Origin: an uncultured Ideonella sp.
GTDB lineage: Bacteria; Pseudomonadota; Gammaproteobacteria; Burkholderiales; Burkholderiaceae
DNA length: 8,908 bases
Reading direction: 5' to 3'
Assembly: GCA_946479475.1 (NCBI GenBank)
Contig: CAMLGG010000217.1
Coordinates: forward strand, 1-8,908
Positions 1 through 6,279 of this stretch are shown piece after piece. The position numbers and the translations under genes are program-made. How positions within the stretch are numbered: the first letter of the stretch is position 1; the number at the start of each line of letters is the position of its first letter. The notes beneath the pieces are model-generated. The model saw nothing but the letters and a program-made list of their open reading frames with translations, did not search any database and was not told where the DNA came from.

Positions 1-113
1 TCAGCGCAGGCCTTCGAAGCCGGCCGGACGCGCCCGGGCTTGTCGTGGCGCGGGGGCGTCGATGACGGCCACTGCGCCGGGCACGAGGCCCGCGCAGGCC
101 GCGATGCCGCGTC
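1..113. other. Left-edge stretch with no convincing gene
   Basis: Apart from the small frame at 114-242 I see no supported gene here. One leftward frame stays open from a TTG at 307-309 to a stop at 1-3 (102 codons), but it has no ribosome binding site at its start and is extremely Ala/Arg-rich. Short rightward frames are also open. At this GC content stop codons are rare, so open frames mean little. The end of a gene lying to the left cannot be excluded. Confidence 0.35.
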
Positions 114-242
114 TCAGAGCCCCGCCTCGCGCAGTTGCTGCAGCCAGCGATCCGCCGGGCTCGCGGGCCGCGGCGCGGCTGGGCCGGGCTTGCCGGACCG
201 GCCGCGGGTCCAGCGGGTCCAACGATTCCAGAGCGTCCTCAT
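114..242 (-). CDS. Possible small Trp- and Arg-rich protein (42 residues)
   Basis: I do not recognise this protein. The frame starts at an ATG (240-242, minus strand) preceded by a near-ideal Shine-Dalgarno AGGAGG about 5 bases upstream, and ends with TGA at 114-116. The N-terminal half is basic with alternating Trp and Arg (RWTRWTRGR, residues 7-15), followed by a Pro/Ala-rich middle and a short possible helix at the end (WLQQLREAGL). Third codon positions are mostly G or C, as in the neighbouring genes. The ATG overlaps the stop of a 9-codon frame starting at 268 (pattern ATGA), so coupling to a leader peptide is conceivable. It is divergent from the CBS-domain gene. Against it: no family match I know, no clear promoter, and short length. 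The strong ribosome binding site is the main support. Confidence 0.4.
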   Translation of the reverse strand: MRTLWNRWTRWTRGRSGKPGPAAPRPASPADRWLQQLREAGL

Positions 243-321
243 CGTGCCTCCTCGCGCTGCTCCACCATGCTCGCGCCATGCTGGCGCGCGCCGGTAAACG
301 GCCGGACAACGGCGAGGGCTA

Positions 322-345
322 GTCGGTAACGGTGAGTGAACCGAC
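322..345. repeat. Inverted repeat GTCGGT-N12-ACCGAC
   Basis: The arms GTCGGT (322-327) and ACCGAC (340-345) are perfect reverse complements separated by 12 bases. The repeat lies about 30 bases upstream of the Fnr-like dyad of the CBS gene. It may be a second operator or chance; there is no T-run to suggest a terminator. Confidence 0.25.
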
Positions 346-374
346 GGTGTCGCGGGGCGGCATGAGTTCGACGG

Positions 375-415
375 TTGACGGCCATCAACCCTTCGCTGGG
401 CGTCGTGCCTATCGT
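375..415 (+). promoter_or_regulatory. Fnr/Anr-type class II promoter of the CBS-domain gene
   Basis: TTGACGGCCATCAA at 375-388 matches the Fnr/Anr consensus TTGAT-N4-ATCAA at 9 of 10 specified positions, and the flanking bases extend it to GGTTGA-N6-TCAACC. A -10-like hexamer TATCGT, preceded by CC, lies at 410-415. The two centres (381.5 and 412.5) are 31 bp apart, as in promoters where the activator sits near -41.5. The predicted transcript start is about 422, giving a 5' leader of under 20 bases before the ATG at 440. No good -35 box is present, which fits activator dependence. Confidence 0.7.
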
Positions 416-439
416 GGTCCCTCTGACTGGAGCGCCCCG

Positions 440-967
440 ATGAAGATTGCCGACATCTGCCAACGCCACATCGTCACCATCGACGCCGTGGCCACCCTGC
501 GCGACGCGGCCAACCGCATGCGCGATCACCACGTGGGTTCGCTCGTCGTCACGAGCCAGTCCGAGGGCCGCAGCGAAGTGGTGGGCGTGCTCACCGACCG
601 CGACCTCGCGATCGAGGCGCTGGCCAGAGGCCTGGACGCCGGCGAGCTGAAGGTGGGCCAGGTCGCCAGCCGCCGCCTGGCCGGCGTGCCCGAGACCGCC
701 GGCATCGTCGAGGCCGTGGCGGCGATGAAGCAGGCGGGCGTCCGACGCCTGCTGGTGACTGCACCCAGCGGCGAGCTGTCCGGCATCGTCGCCGCGGACG
801 ACCTGCTGGCGGCGCTGTCCGGCCAGATGGCCGGCCTGGTCGAGGCGCTGCAAAGCGGTGTCGCGCGCGAATCCGCCGAGCGCAGGCCGGTGGCCATCCC
901 GCCGATGAGGCCGACCTTCCTGCCCCACGGCACGCCGGGGATGCAGCAGCCGATCGGCCTGGGGTAG
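440..967 (+). CDS. Two-CBS-domain protein (175 residues)
   Basis: This is a small soluble stand-alone CBS-pair protein. CBS domain 1 spans roughly residues 4-60, with the characteristic VGVLTDRDL motif at 48-56. CBS domain 2 spans about 73-125 (SGIVAADDLL at 114-123). A Pro-rich tail of about 35 residues follows and is probably disordered. CBS pairs commonly bind adenosine nucleotides (AMP, ATP, sometimes NAD) and act as energy sensors; no catalytic domain is attached, so the partner is unknown. The ATG at 440 is chosen because GGAG lies 7 bases upstream and the predicted promoter ends just before it. An in-frame GTG at 332 would place the promoter inside the gene. It is convergent with the universal stress protein gene, a pairing common in stress clusters of Burkholderiales. 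The Fnr-like promoter suggests induction at low oxygen (inference). Confidence 0.9.
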   Translation: MKIADICQRHIVTIDAVATLRDAANRMRDHHVGSLVVTSQSEGRSEVVGVLTDRDLAIEALARGLDAGELKVGQVASRRLAGVPETAGIVEAVAAMKQAGVRRLLVTAPSGELSGIVAADDLLAALSGQMAGLVEALQSGVARESAERRPVAIPPMRPTFLPHGTPGMQQPIGLG

Positions 968-977
968 GTCGGCCCTA

Positions 978-991
978 CGCCGCCTGCGGCG
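978..991. terminator. Short GC hairpin between convergent genes
   Basis: CGCCG-CCTG-CGGCG (978-991) is a perfect small stem-loop lying in the 33-base gap between the ends of the CBS and usp genes. It could slow transcription from both sides. There is no T-run on either strand, so it is at best a weak or Rho-assisted terminator. Confidence 0.3.
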
Positions 992-1000
992 ACCGAGCCG

Positions 1001-1447
1001 TCAATCGGGTTGCCGGACCAGCAGGACCGGCACCGGAGACTCGCGCAGCACCATCTCCGCGTCGCTGCCCAGCGTCAGCCGGCTGAAGCCGCGGCGGCCG
1101 TGGGTGCCCATGACGACGAGGCGGCAGTCGCCGGTCTTCGCGGCCTCGATGATGGTGTCGGCCACGCGCGGCGAGGTGGTCTCGTTCAGCAGCGTGTCGG
1201 CGGCGACGCCGGCCTTCTCGCAGTCGGCCTTGGCGCGGGCGAGCAGGTCCTTGCCGTAGCCCAGCAGTTGCAGGCGCATCTCGTCGTAGCCCACCGCCGC
1301 CGTCATGTCGACCATCAGCGGATAGCTCGACACCACGTACAGCAGGCGCAGGCGCGACTTCAGCTGCTGCGCCAGGCGGATGGCCTCGGCCAGGCCCGCC
1401 TCGGAGGTGGGACTGCCGTCGATGGGAACCAGGATGGTCTCGTACAT
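1001..1447 (-). CDS. Universal stress protein, UspA family (148 residues)
   Basis: This is a single-domain Usp of typical length. The N-terminal strand [11 protein letters not shown] (residues 2-12) is the usual Usp opening, with the Asp that contacts adenine. The nucleotide-binding motif G-2x-G-9x-G(S/T) is intact: GTHG at 114-117, then nine residues, then GS at 127-128. It should therefore belong to the ATP-binding branch. It is a cytoplasmic protein, usually dimeric, linked to survival under starvation, redox stress or lack of oxygen. The start at 1447 is preferred because GGAGA lies 5 bases upstream; an in-frame ATG 21 bases earlier has no such site. The gene is divergent from groEL across a 206-base shared promoter region and has its own Crp/Fnr-type site. 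It converges with the CBS gene. Confidence 0.93.
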   Translation of the reverse strand: MYETILVPIDGSPTSEAGLAEAIRLAQQLKSRLRLLYVVSSYPLMVDMTAAVGYDEMRLQLLGYGKDLLARAKADCEKAGVAADTLLNETTSPRVADTIIEAAKTGDCRLVVMGTHGRRGFSRLTLGSDAEMVLRESPVPVLLVRQPD

Positions 1448-1506
1448 GGTGCTCTCCAGGAACGGCATGCCGTCGCTTCGTCCGGCCGGATGGCCCGGTC
1501 GGGTCC

Positions 1507-1547
1507 ATCGTAGGAAGGCCGGGCCGGGCGGCCTTGCGATCGGTCAA
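1507..1547 (-). promoter_or_regulatory. Crp/Fnr-type class II promoter of the usp gene
   Basis: Read leftward, the dyad is TTGACCGATCGCAA (1547 to 1534): one Fnr-like half (TTGAC) and one TTGCG half, with a 4-base spacer. The -10-like hexamer TACGAT follows at 1512 to 1507, preceded by CC. The centres (1540.5 and 1509.5) are 31 bp apart, identical to the CBS promoter. The predicted start of transcription is near 1500, giving a leader of about 50 bases. Confidence 0.6.
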
Positions 1548-1552
1548 CTGGC

Positions 1553-1577
1553 CGGGCCCCGCGACGGGCGGGGCCCG
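1553..1577. repeat. Perfect 10-bp inverted repeat between divergent promoters
   Basis: CGGGCCCCGC (1553-1562), a 5-base loop, then its exact reverse complement GCGGGGCCCG (1568-1577). It lies between the usp and groEL regulator sites, outside both predicted transcripts, so it is unlikely to be a terminator for either gene. A DNA-level role (binding site, insulator) or chance in GC-rich DNA are alternatives. Confidence 0.5.
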
Positions 1578-1581
1578 CGAT

Positions 1582-1623
1582 TTGCGTGAGCGCAAGCCGG
1601 CAGCAGGTGGGCACGCTCACGAT
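1582..1623 (+). promoter_or_regulatory. Crp/Fnr-type promoter of the groEL paralogue
   Basis: The dyad TTGCGTGAGCGCAA (1582-1595) has two perfect TTGCG half-sites and a 4-base spacer. A weak -10-like hexamer CACGAT lies at 1618-1623, 32 bp centre to centre. It matches TACGAT of the usp promoter at five of six positions but the consensus TATAAT at only three. The predicted transcript start is about 1630. I see no CIRCE element or sigma-32 promoter, so the usual heat-shock control of groEL seems absent. Confidence 0.5.
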
Positions 1624-1653
1624 CTGCGGATCACTGATCCACGGAGTCCCGAG

Positions 1654-3288
1654 ATGACGGCGAAGCAACTGGCATTCGACGACGATGCACGCCAGCGCAT
1701 CCTGGCCGGCGCGCAGAAGCTGGCCCGCGCGGTGCGGGTGACGCTGGGCCCGCGCGGCCGGACGGTGATCCTGCAGCGCGAGTTCGGGCCGCCGCAGATC
1801 GTCAACTCCGGCGTGCTGGTGGCGAAGGCCCTGGAGCTGGACGATGCCTTCGAGAACATGGGCGCGAGCCTGCTGCGCGAGGTGGCCTCCCGCACCAGCG
1901 AGATGGCCGGCGACGGCACCACCACCGCCACCGTGCTGGCCAGCACCATGGTGCAGGAGGGCATGCGCTACCTGGCCGCCGGCCTCAACCCGATGGACCT
2001 GAAGCGCGGCATCGAGCAGGCGGTGCTGGCGGTGGTCGAGGAGCTGGGACGCATGTCGCGCCCCTGCACCGGCTCGACCGAGATCGCGCACGTCGCGGCC
2101 ATCTCGGCCAACAACGACCAGTCGATAGGCGAGCTGCTGGCGCGGGCCATCGACAAGGTGGGGCGCGACGGCGCGATCACCATCCAGGACGGCTCCGGCC
2201 TGGCCAGCGAGCTGGAGGTGGTCGAGGGCCTGCAGTTCGACCGCGGCTATCTCTCGCCCTACTTCATCAACAACGCGGAGCGCCAGGCCACGGTGTTCGA
2301 GGATGCGGCGATCCTGCTGTGCGACAAGCGCGTGTCCTCGCTCAACGACGTGCTGCCCTTGCTGGAGGAGGTCGTCAAGGAAGGGCGGCCGCTGCTGCTG
2401 ATCGCGGAGGACGTGGACAGCGACGCGCTGGCGACCCTTGTCGTCAACAGCGTGCGCGGCACGCTCAAGACCTGCGCCGTCAAGGCGCCCGGCTTCGGCG
2501 ACCGGCGGCGGGCCATGCTGCAGGACATCGCGGTGCTGACCGGCGGGCGCGTGGTCGGCGACGAACTCGGCCTGGCGCTATCGAAGACCACGCTGGGGGA
2601 CCTCGGCCGAGCGCGGCGGATCGAGGTAGGCAAGGACGAGACCACGCTGATCGGCGGGCATGGCGAGCCGGCCGCGATCCAGGACCGCATCGGCAGCCTC
2701 AGGCGCGAGCGCGAGCAGGCGACGAGCGACTACGACCGCGAGAAGCTGGACGAGCGCATCGCCAAGCTGTCGGGCGGCGTGGCGCTCATCAAGGTCGGCG
2801 CGGCCACCGAGACGGAGCTCAAGGAACGCAAGATCCGCGTCGAGGACGCGCTGCACGCCACCCGGGCCGCGGTGGCCGAGGGCGTGGTCCCCGGAGGCGG
2901 TGTCGCCTTGCTGCGGGCGCGGCGCGTGCTGGCCGGGCTCAAGGGGCCGACGCTGGACCACGACGCCGGCCTGCGCCTGGTCGAGCGGACGCTGGAGGAG
3001 CCGCTGCGGCGCATCGTCGAGAACGCGGGCGACGAGCCCTCGGTGGTCGTCAACCGGGTCGAGCAGGGCGACGGGGCGCCGTTCGGCTACAACGCCGCGA
3101 GCCGCGAGTACGGTGACTTGCTGGCCATGGGCGTGATGGACCCCGCCAAGGTCACCCGCCTGGCCCTGCAGAACGCCAGTTCCATCGCCGGCCTGATCCT
3201 GACGACGGCTTGCGTGATCGCCAACCTGCCCGAGCCGAAGCGCGGGCCCGGGGCGGCGATGCTCGAAGGGTCGGCGCCAGAGTTCTGA
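1654..3288 (+). CDS. groEL: GroEL chaperonin paralogue (544 residues, no GGM tail)
   Basis: This is a full-length group I chaperonin, aligning nearly without gaps with E. coli GroEL (548 residues). ATP-binding and hydrolysis residues are kept at the same numbers: GDGTTTAT with Asp87, and Asp398 in [12 protein letters not shown]; the later MGVMDPAKV keeps the Asp equivalent to 495. The apical domain keeps GYLSPYFIN and [13 protein letters not shown] segments (here DALATLVVN) that contact substrate and GroES, so folding activity is expected. The C-terminus is unusual: it ends [13 protein letters not shown], without the Gly-Gly-Met repeats of housekeeping GroEL. No groES lies beside it, so it must use GroES encoded elsewhere or work differently. 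ATG at 1654 has GGAG 7 bases upstream. It is probably a secondary, condition-specific copy, consistent with its place beside usp and its Crp/Fnr-like promoter. Confidence 0.95.
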   Translation: MTAKQLAFDDDARQRILAGAQKLARAVRVTLGPRGRTVILQREFGPPQIVNSGVLVAKALELDDAFENMGASLLREVASRTSEMAGDGTTTATVLASTMVQEGMRYLAAGLNPMDLKRGIEQAVLAVVEELGRMSRPCTGSTEIAHVAAISANNDQSIGELLARAIDKVGRDGAITIQDGSGLASELEVVEGLQFDRGYLSPYFINNAERQATVFEDAAILLCDKRVSSLNDVLPLLEEVVKEGRPLLLIAEDVDSDALATLVVNSVRGTLKTCAVKAPGFGDRRRAMLQDIAVLTGGRVVGDELGLALSKTTLGDLGRARRIEVGKDETTLIGGHGEPAAIQDRIGSLRREREQATSDYDREKLDERIAKLSGGVALIKVGAATETELKERKIRVEDALHATRAAVAEGVVPGGGVALLRARRVLAGLKGPTLDHDAGLRLVERTLEEPLRRIVENAGDEPSVVVNRVEQGDGAPFGYNAASREYGDLLAMGVMDPAKVTRLALQNASSIAGLILTTACVIANLPEPKRGPGAAMLEGSAPEF

Positions 3289-3292
3289 ATGA

Positions 3293-4246
3293 TCATGAAG
3301 GCCGCAGGAAGGCGGCCAGGGCGCTGTCGTCGGCCTCGCGCAGGGTGCGCCGCGCGAGGGCGCGCAAGGTGGCAATGGTCTGCGGCGTGGCCACGTCGAT
3401 GCCCAGGCCCTGGTCGGCCGGCCAGTCGGCATCCAGGCGCAGCAGGCGCGGACCGAGGCGGTCCTCCATCATGGCCTGCACGTGCTGCTGCTGCGCCGAG
3501 ATCATGGTGAGCACGAGGCGGCCTTCGGAGAGCCAGCTGACCGCGCCGGCATCGCCGCGCACCTCCTCGCTGGGGCGGTAGCGGCGGGCGGCGGTGCCGA
3601 TCGAAAGCATCCTCACCGTCAACGGATCGATGCCCATGAACTGCTCCGCCTCGTGCAGCGCCACCTGGTCCGGCGCGACGGCGAACAGGCCTCCGTCGGC
3701 GTACAGGCGATCGCCGATACTGACCGACGGGAAGTAGGCCGGCGCCGCGCACGCGGCCATCGCCACGTCCACCGCACGCAGTTCCCGGTCACCTTCCGAA
3801 GCCACCGCGTGCGGGGTCTTGAAGACCTTGGTGCGGCAGGTCTGCACGTCGACCGCCGGGATGACGCAGGAGTGGCGAGCATCGCCGAGGGTGGCCCCGC
3901 CGAGCTCGGCCTCGAGCGCCTCGCGCAGGGCCTGGCCGGAGTACTTCGGCCCCAGCACCGAGCGCGACAGGTCGATCAGCCGGCTCACGCGGCCGGTGGG
4001 CAGCGCGCGGTCCGAGAAGACGGTCGGGCCGAGCTCGGCGAAGAGATCGACCAGGCGCGACATCGGCAGCTCGAAGGCCAGCGCGAGGGCCAGCACGCCG
4101 CCGATGGAGGTGCCGGCCAGCAGGTCGAAGCGGCGCCCCATCGGCACGCCGGCGCGGCGCTCCAGGCCCTCGAGCACCACGGCGCTGTACAGGCCGAGGA
4201 AGCCGCCGCCGGAGAGCGACAGGATGCGAAACGGCGAGGGCACCAC
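3293..4246 (-). CDS. Patatin-like phospholipase (CapV-like in appearance)
   Basis: A single patatin domain of 317 residues. The oxyanion-hole motif SGGGFLGL (12-19), nucleophile motif GTSIGG with Ser47 (45-50), APAYFP (168-173) and the DGG motif with Asp184 form a complete Ser-Asp catalytic set, so it should hydrolyse acyl esters of phospholipids or other lipids. No signal peptide or membrane segment is evident, so it is cytoplasmic. It is the second gene of an operon with fadD (7-base gap), which suggests released fatty acids are re-activated to acyl-CoA. The N-terminal region resembles cyclic-nucleotide-activated phospholipases of CBASS defence (CapV type), but no CD-NTase gene is nearby. 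The start is GTG at 4246, or the adjacent GTG at 4243, which sits better behind the AGGGGG ribosome binding site. Its stop is 4 bases from the groEL stop. Confidence 0.88.
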   Translation of the reverse strand: MVPSPFRILSLSGGGFLGLYSAVVLEGLERRAGVPMGRRFDLLAGTSIGGVLALALAFELPMSRLVDLFAELGPTVFSDRALPTGRVSRLIDLSRSVLGPKYSGQALREALEAELGGATLGDARHSCVIPAVDVQTCRTKVFKTPHAVASEGDRELRAVDVAMAACAAPAYFPSVSIGDRLYADGGLFAVAPDQVALHEAEQFMGIDPLTVRMLSIGTAARRYRPSEEVRGDAGAVSWLSEGRLVLTMISAQQQHVQAMMEDRLGPRLLRLDADWPADQGLGIDVATPQTIATLRALARRTLREADDSALAAFLRPS

Positions 4247-4253
4247 GCCCCCT

Positions 4254-5960
4254 TCAGGCGGTCTGGGCCGGCGCCTGTGCAGGCTTGAGCACCTCCTGCT
4301 TGAGCTGGCGGCGCAGCACCTTGCCCAGCGGCGTCATGGGCAGCGAATCGCGCAGCGCGATGTGCTTGGGGCGCTTGTACGCAGTGAGATGCTCCTCGCA
4401 GTGCGCCTTGATGGCCTCGACCGTGAGACCCGGATCGAGAGGCACCACGAAAAGCGCGACCGCCTCGCCGGTGCGCTCGTCCGGCACGCCCACCACGCCC
4501 GCGTCCTTGACGCCCGGGTGGGTGCGCACGACGTCCTCGATCTCGGCCGGGAAGGCCTTGAAGCCGGAGACGACGACGATGTCCTTCTTGCGATCGACGA
4601 ACTCCACGTAGCCGCGTGCGTCGAAGCGGCCGAGGTCGCCCGTGCGCAGCCAGCCCTCGCCGGTGATGACCTTCGCGGTCTCCTCCGGCTTGTTCCAGTA
4701 GCCCTTCATCACCTGGGGCCCGCGGGCGCAGATCTCGCCGACCTCGCCGTGCGGCACCTCGTGGCCTTCGTCGTCGAGCAGGGCGACTTCGGTCGAAGGC
4801 AGCGGCAGCCCGAGCTTGCCGGTGTACTCCGGCAGGTCGACGCGGTTCGCGCACACGATCGGCGAGGCTTCGGTGAGCCCGTAGCCTTCGACGAGCGGAA
4901 CCCCCATGGCCTGCCGCCAGCGCTCGGCGGTCCGCCGCTGCACCGCCATGCCGCCGGCCACCACCACCTTCAGCGCGCCGCGCCGGGCAGCCGCCACGCC
5001 CTCGAAGCCTTCCGCATCGAGCAGGGCCCCGAACATCGTGTTGACGCCCGTCATCGCGGTGAAGGGCGTGTGCTGCAGGGTCTTGATGAAGGCGGGCATG
5101 TCGCGCGGGTCGCTGACCAGCACGTTCTCGCCGCCCAGGCGCGTGAAGACCAGCAGGTTGGCCGTCAGCGCGAACACGTGGTACAGGGGCAGGGCGGTGA
5201 CCACCACCTCCTCGCCGGGCAGCAGCGTGCGGCCTATCCAGGCGATGGTCTGCTCGACGTTGGCGACCATGCTGGCATGCGTCAGCTCCGCGCCCTTGGG
5301 CCGGCCGGTGGTGCCGCCGGTGTACTGGACGAAGGCGGTGTCCCCGGCCTGCAGCATGGGCTCGTCCAGCGGCAGCAGGCTGCCCTGGTGCATCGCGTCG
5401 TGCATCGAGATGGCCTCGGGCAGCGTCCAGGCCGGCACGGGCTTCTTGAAGTGCCGCACGACGAAGTTCACCGCGCTGCGCCGGATCGCCGCGAAGAGGT
5501 CGCCGATCTGGGTCACGATGACGTGCTTCACCTGCGTCTCGGGCAGCGCCTGCTCGACGGTGTGGGCGAAGTTCTCCAGCACGAGGATGGCGCTGACGCC
5601 CGCGTCCTGCAGCTGGAAGGCCAGTTCGCTGGCCGTGTACATCGGGTTCACGTTGACGACCGAAAGCCCGGCGCGCAGCGCCCCGAACACCGCCACGGGG
5701 TACTGCAGGCTGTTCGGAAGCATCACCGCCAGGCGCTCGCCGGGCTGCAGGCCGAGCTGCTTCTGCAGGTAGGCGCCGAAGTCCCGGCTCAGGGCCGCGG
5801 TCTCGGCGAAGCTGAGCGTCGAGCCGAGGTGGGTGAAGGCAGGCCGGTCGGCAAAGCGGTCGCAGCTGGCGCGGAACATCGCGGCCAGCGAGCTGAATGC
5901 ACGAACGTCCGCCTCGGCGGGGACACCGGGGGGATAGGAGGCGAGCCAGGGCTTGTCCAT
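4254..5960 (-). CDS. fadD: Long-chain fatty acid CoA ligase (FadD type, 568 residues)
   Basis: An ANL-superfamily adenylating enzyme that converts a fatty acid, ATP and CoA to acyl-CoA, AMP and PPi. Length matches E. coli FadD (561). Motifs in order: P-loop YTGGTTGRPKG (213-223), GYGLTEASP (359-367), the hinge region GWLRTGDLGRF (436-446) followed by VDRKKDIV (455-462), and the catalytic lysine Lys547 in PLGKVLRR. All are intact. It is a peripheral membrane or cytoplasmic protein acting at entry to beta-oxidation or phospholipid re-synthesis. ATG at 5960 is preceded by a weak GAGAAG and by a predicted promoter. The patatin gene follows in the same operon. A Crp/Fnr-type site upstream suggests control separate from the usual FadR system. 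The exact chain-length preference cannot be read from the sequence. Confidence 0.93.
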   Translation of the reverse strand: MDKPWLASYPPGVPAEADVRAFSSLAAMFRASCDRFADRPAFTHLGSTLSFAETAALSRDFGAYLQKQLGLQPGERLAVMLPNSLQYPVAVFGALRAGLSVVNVNPMYTASELAFQLQDAGVSAILVLENFAHTVEQALPETQVKHVIVTQIGDLFAAIRRSAVNFVVRHFKKPVPAWTLPEAISMHDAMHQGSLLPLDEPMLQAGDTAFVQYTGGTTGRPKGAELTHASMVANVEQTIAWIGRTLLPGEEVVVTALPLYHVFALTANLLVFTRLGGENVLVSDPRDMPAFIKTLQHTPFTAMTGVNTMFGALLDAEGFEGVAAARRGALKVVVAGGMAVQRRTAERWRQAMGVPLVEGYGLTEASPIVCANRVDLPEYTGKLGLPLPSTEVALLDDEGHEVPHGEVGEICARGPQVMKGYWNKPEETAKVITGEGWLRTGDLGRFDARGYVEFVDRKKDIVVVSGFKAFPAEIEDVVRTHPGVKDAGVVGVPDERTGEAVALFVVPLDPGLTVEAIKAHCEEHLTAYKRPKHIALRDSLPMTPLGKVLRRQLKQEVLKPAQAPAQTA

Positions 5961-5995
5961 CGTCTTCTCGGGTTGGCCAGGAGTCGATGTCGATG

Positions 5996-6036
5996 ACTCT
6001 AGGCAGCTTGACCGGGGTGGCCTTGCGCCAGCGCAA
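5996..6036 (-). promoter_or_regulatory. Crp/Fnr-type class II promoter of the fadD-patatin operon
   Basis: Read leftward, the dyad TTGCGCTGGCGCAA (6036 to 6023) extends to a perfect CTTGCGC-N2-GCGCAAG. The -10-like hexamer TAGAGT follows at 6001 to 5996, preceded by CC. The centres (6029.5 and 5998.5) are exactly 31 bp apart. The predicted transcript start is near 5989, leaving about 29 bases before the fadD ATG. Confidence 0.6.
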
Positions 6037-6059
6037 GCCCGGACCGGCCGGGGCGCGGC

Positions 6060-6101
6060 TTGAGCAATCGCAAGCCCGCCCCGGCGAGCCGTTCCTAGAG
6101 T
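6060..6101 (+). promoter_or_regulatory. Crp/Fnr-type promoter toward the diguanylate cyclase
   Basis: The dyad TTGAGCAATCGCAA (6060-6073) sits inside GGCTTG-N8-CAAGCC (6057-6076). The -10-like hexamer TAGAGT lies at 6096-6101, 32 bp centre to centre and preceded by TTCC. It mirrors the fadD promoter: the same hexamer at each end of a divergent block, with dyad centres 37 bp apart. The predicted transcript starts near 6108. Confidence 0.55.
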
Positions 6102-6279
6102 GGGACCATCGACATGCTTGCGAGGACGGGCCGGGCGGCCGGGATGCGATGGAGACCGAGCAGACACGGCGCCGCTGGCCGGGCAAGCGCGAGGTCCCGG
6201 CTTGAGCGCTGCTGGCGTCAAGGCGTGGCGCCGCTTCCGGCTTGCCACCTGCCTCGGCCAGGGCGAGGGGCGGACCTCC
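6102..6279 (+). other. Long 5' leader of the diguanylate cyclase gene, with possible upstream ORF
   Basis: If transcription begins near 6108, about 170 bases precede the GTG start at 6280. This stretch has a possible 18-codon frame (ATG 6149, TGA 6203-6205) whose stop overlaps a TTG (6202-6204) that is in frame with the cyclase and has GAGG 7 bases upstream. The TTG may be the true start, adding 26 residues, with coupled translation. I see no known riboswitch; a c-di-GMP riboswitch was considered but not recognised. Confidence 0.3.

Noticed and set aside
332..439. GTG at 332 as the start of the CBS gene
   Set aside because: It would add 36 residues without CBS character, has no good ribosome binding site and would put the predicted promoter inside the coding region.
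239..928. Open frame on the minus strand opposite the CBS gene
   Set aside because: The plus strand has clear CBS motifs; this frame has His/Gly/Arg-rich shadow composition. Only its last nine codons, starting from an internal ATG, could matter as a leader for the small frame at 242.
978..991. Strong Rho-independent terminator between CBS and usp genes
   Set aside because: A small GC stem exists but neither strand has a following T-run; kept only as a weak candidate.
3819..5996. Long open frame (725 codons) on the plus strand opposite fadD and patatin
   Set aside because: It is antisense to two genes with full sets of family motifs and has low-complexity composition; no start signal.
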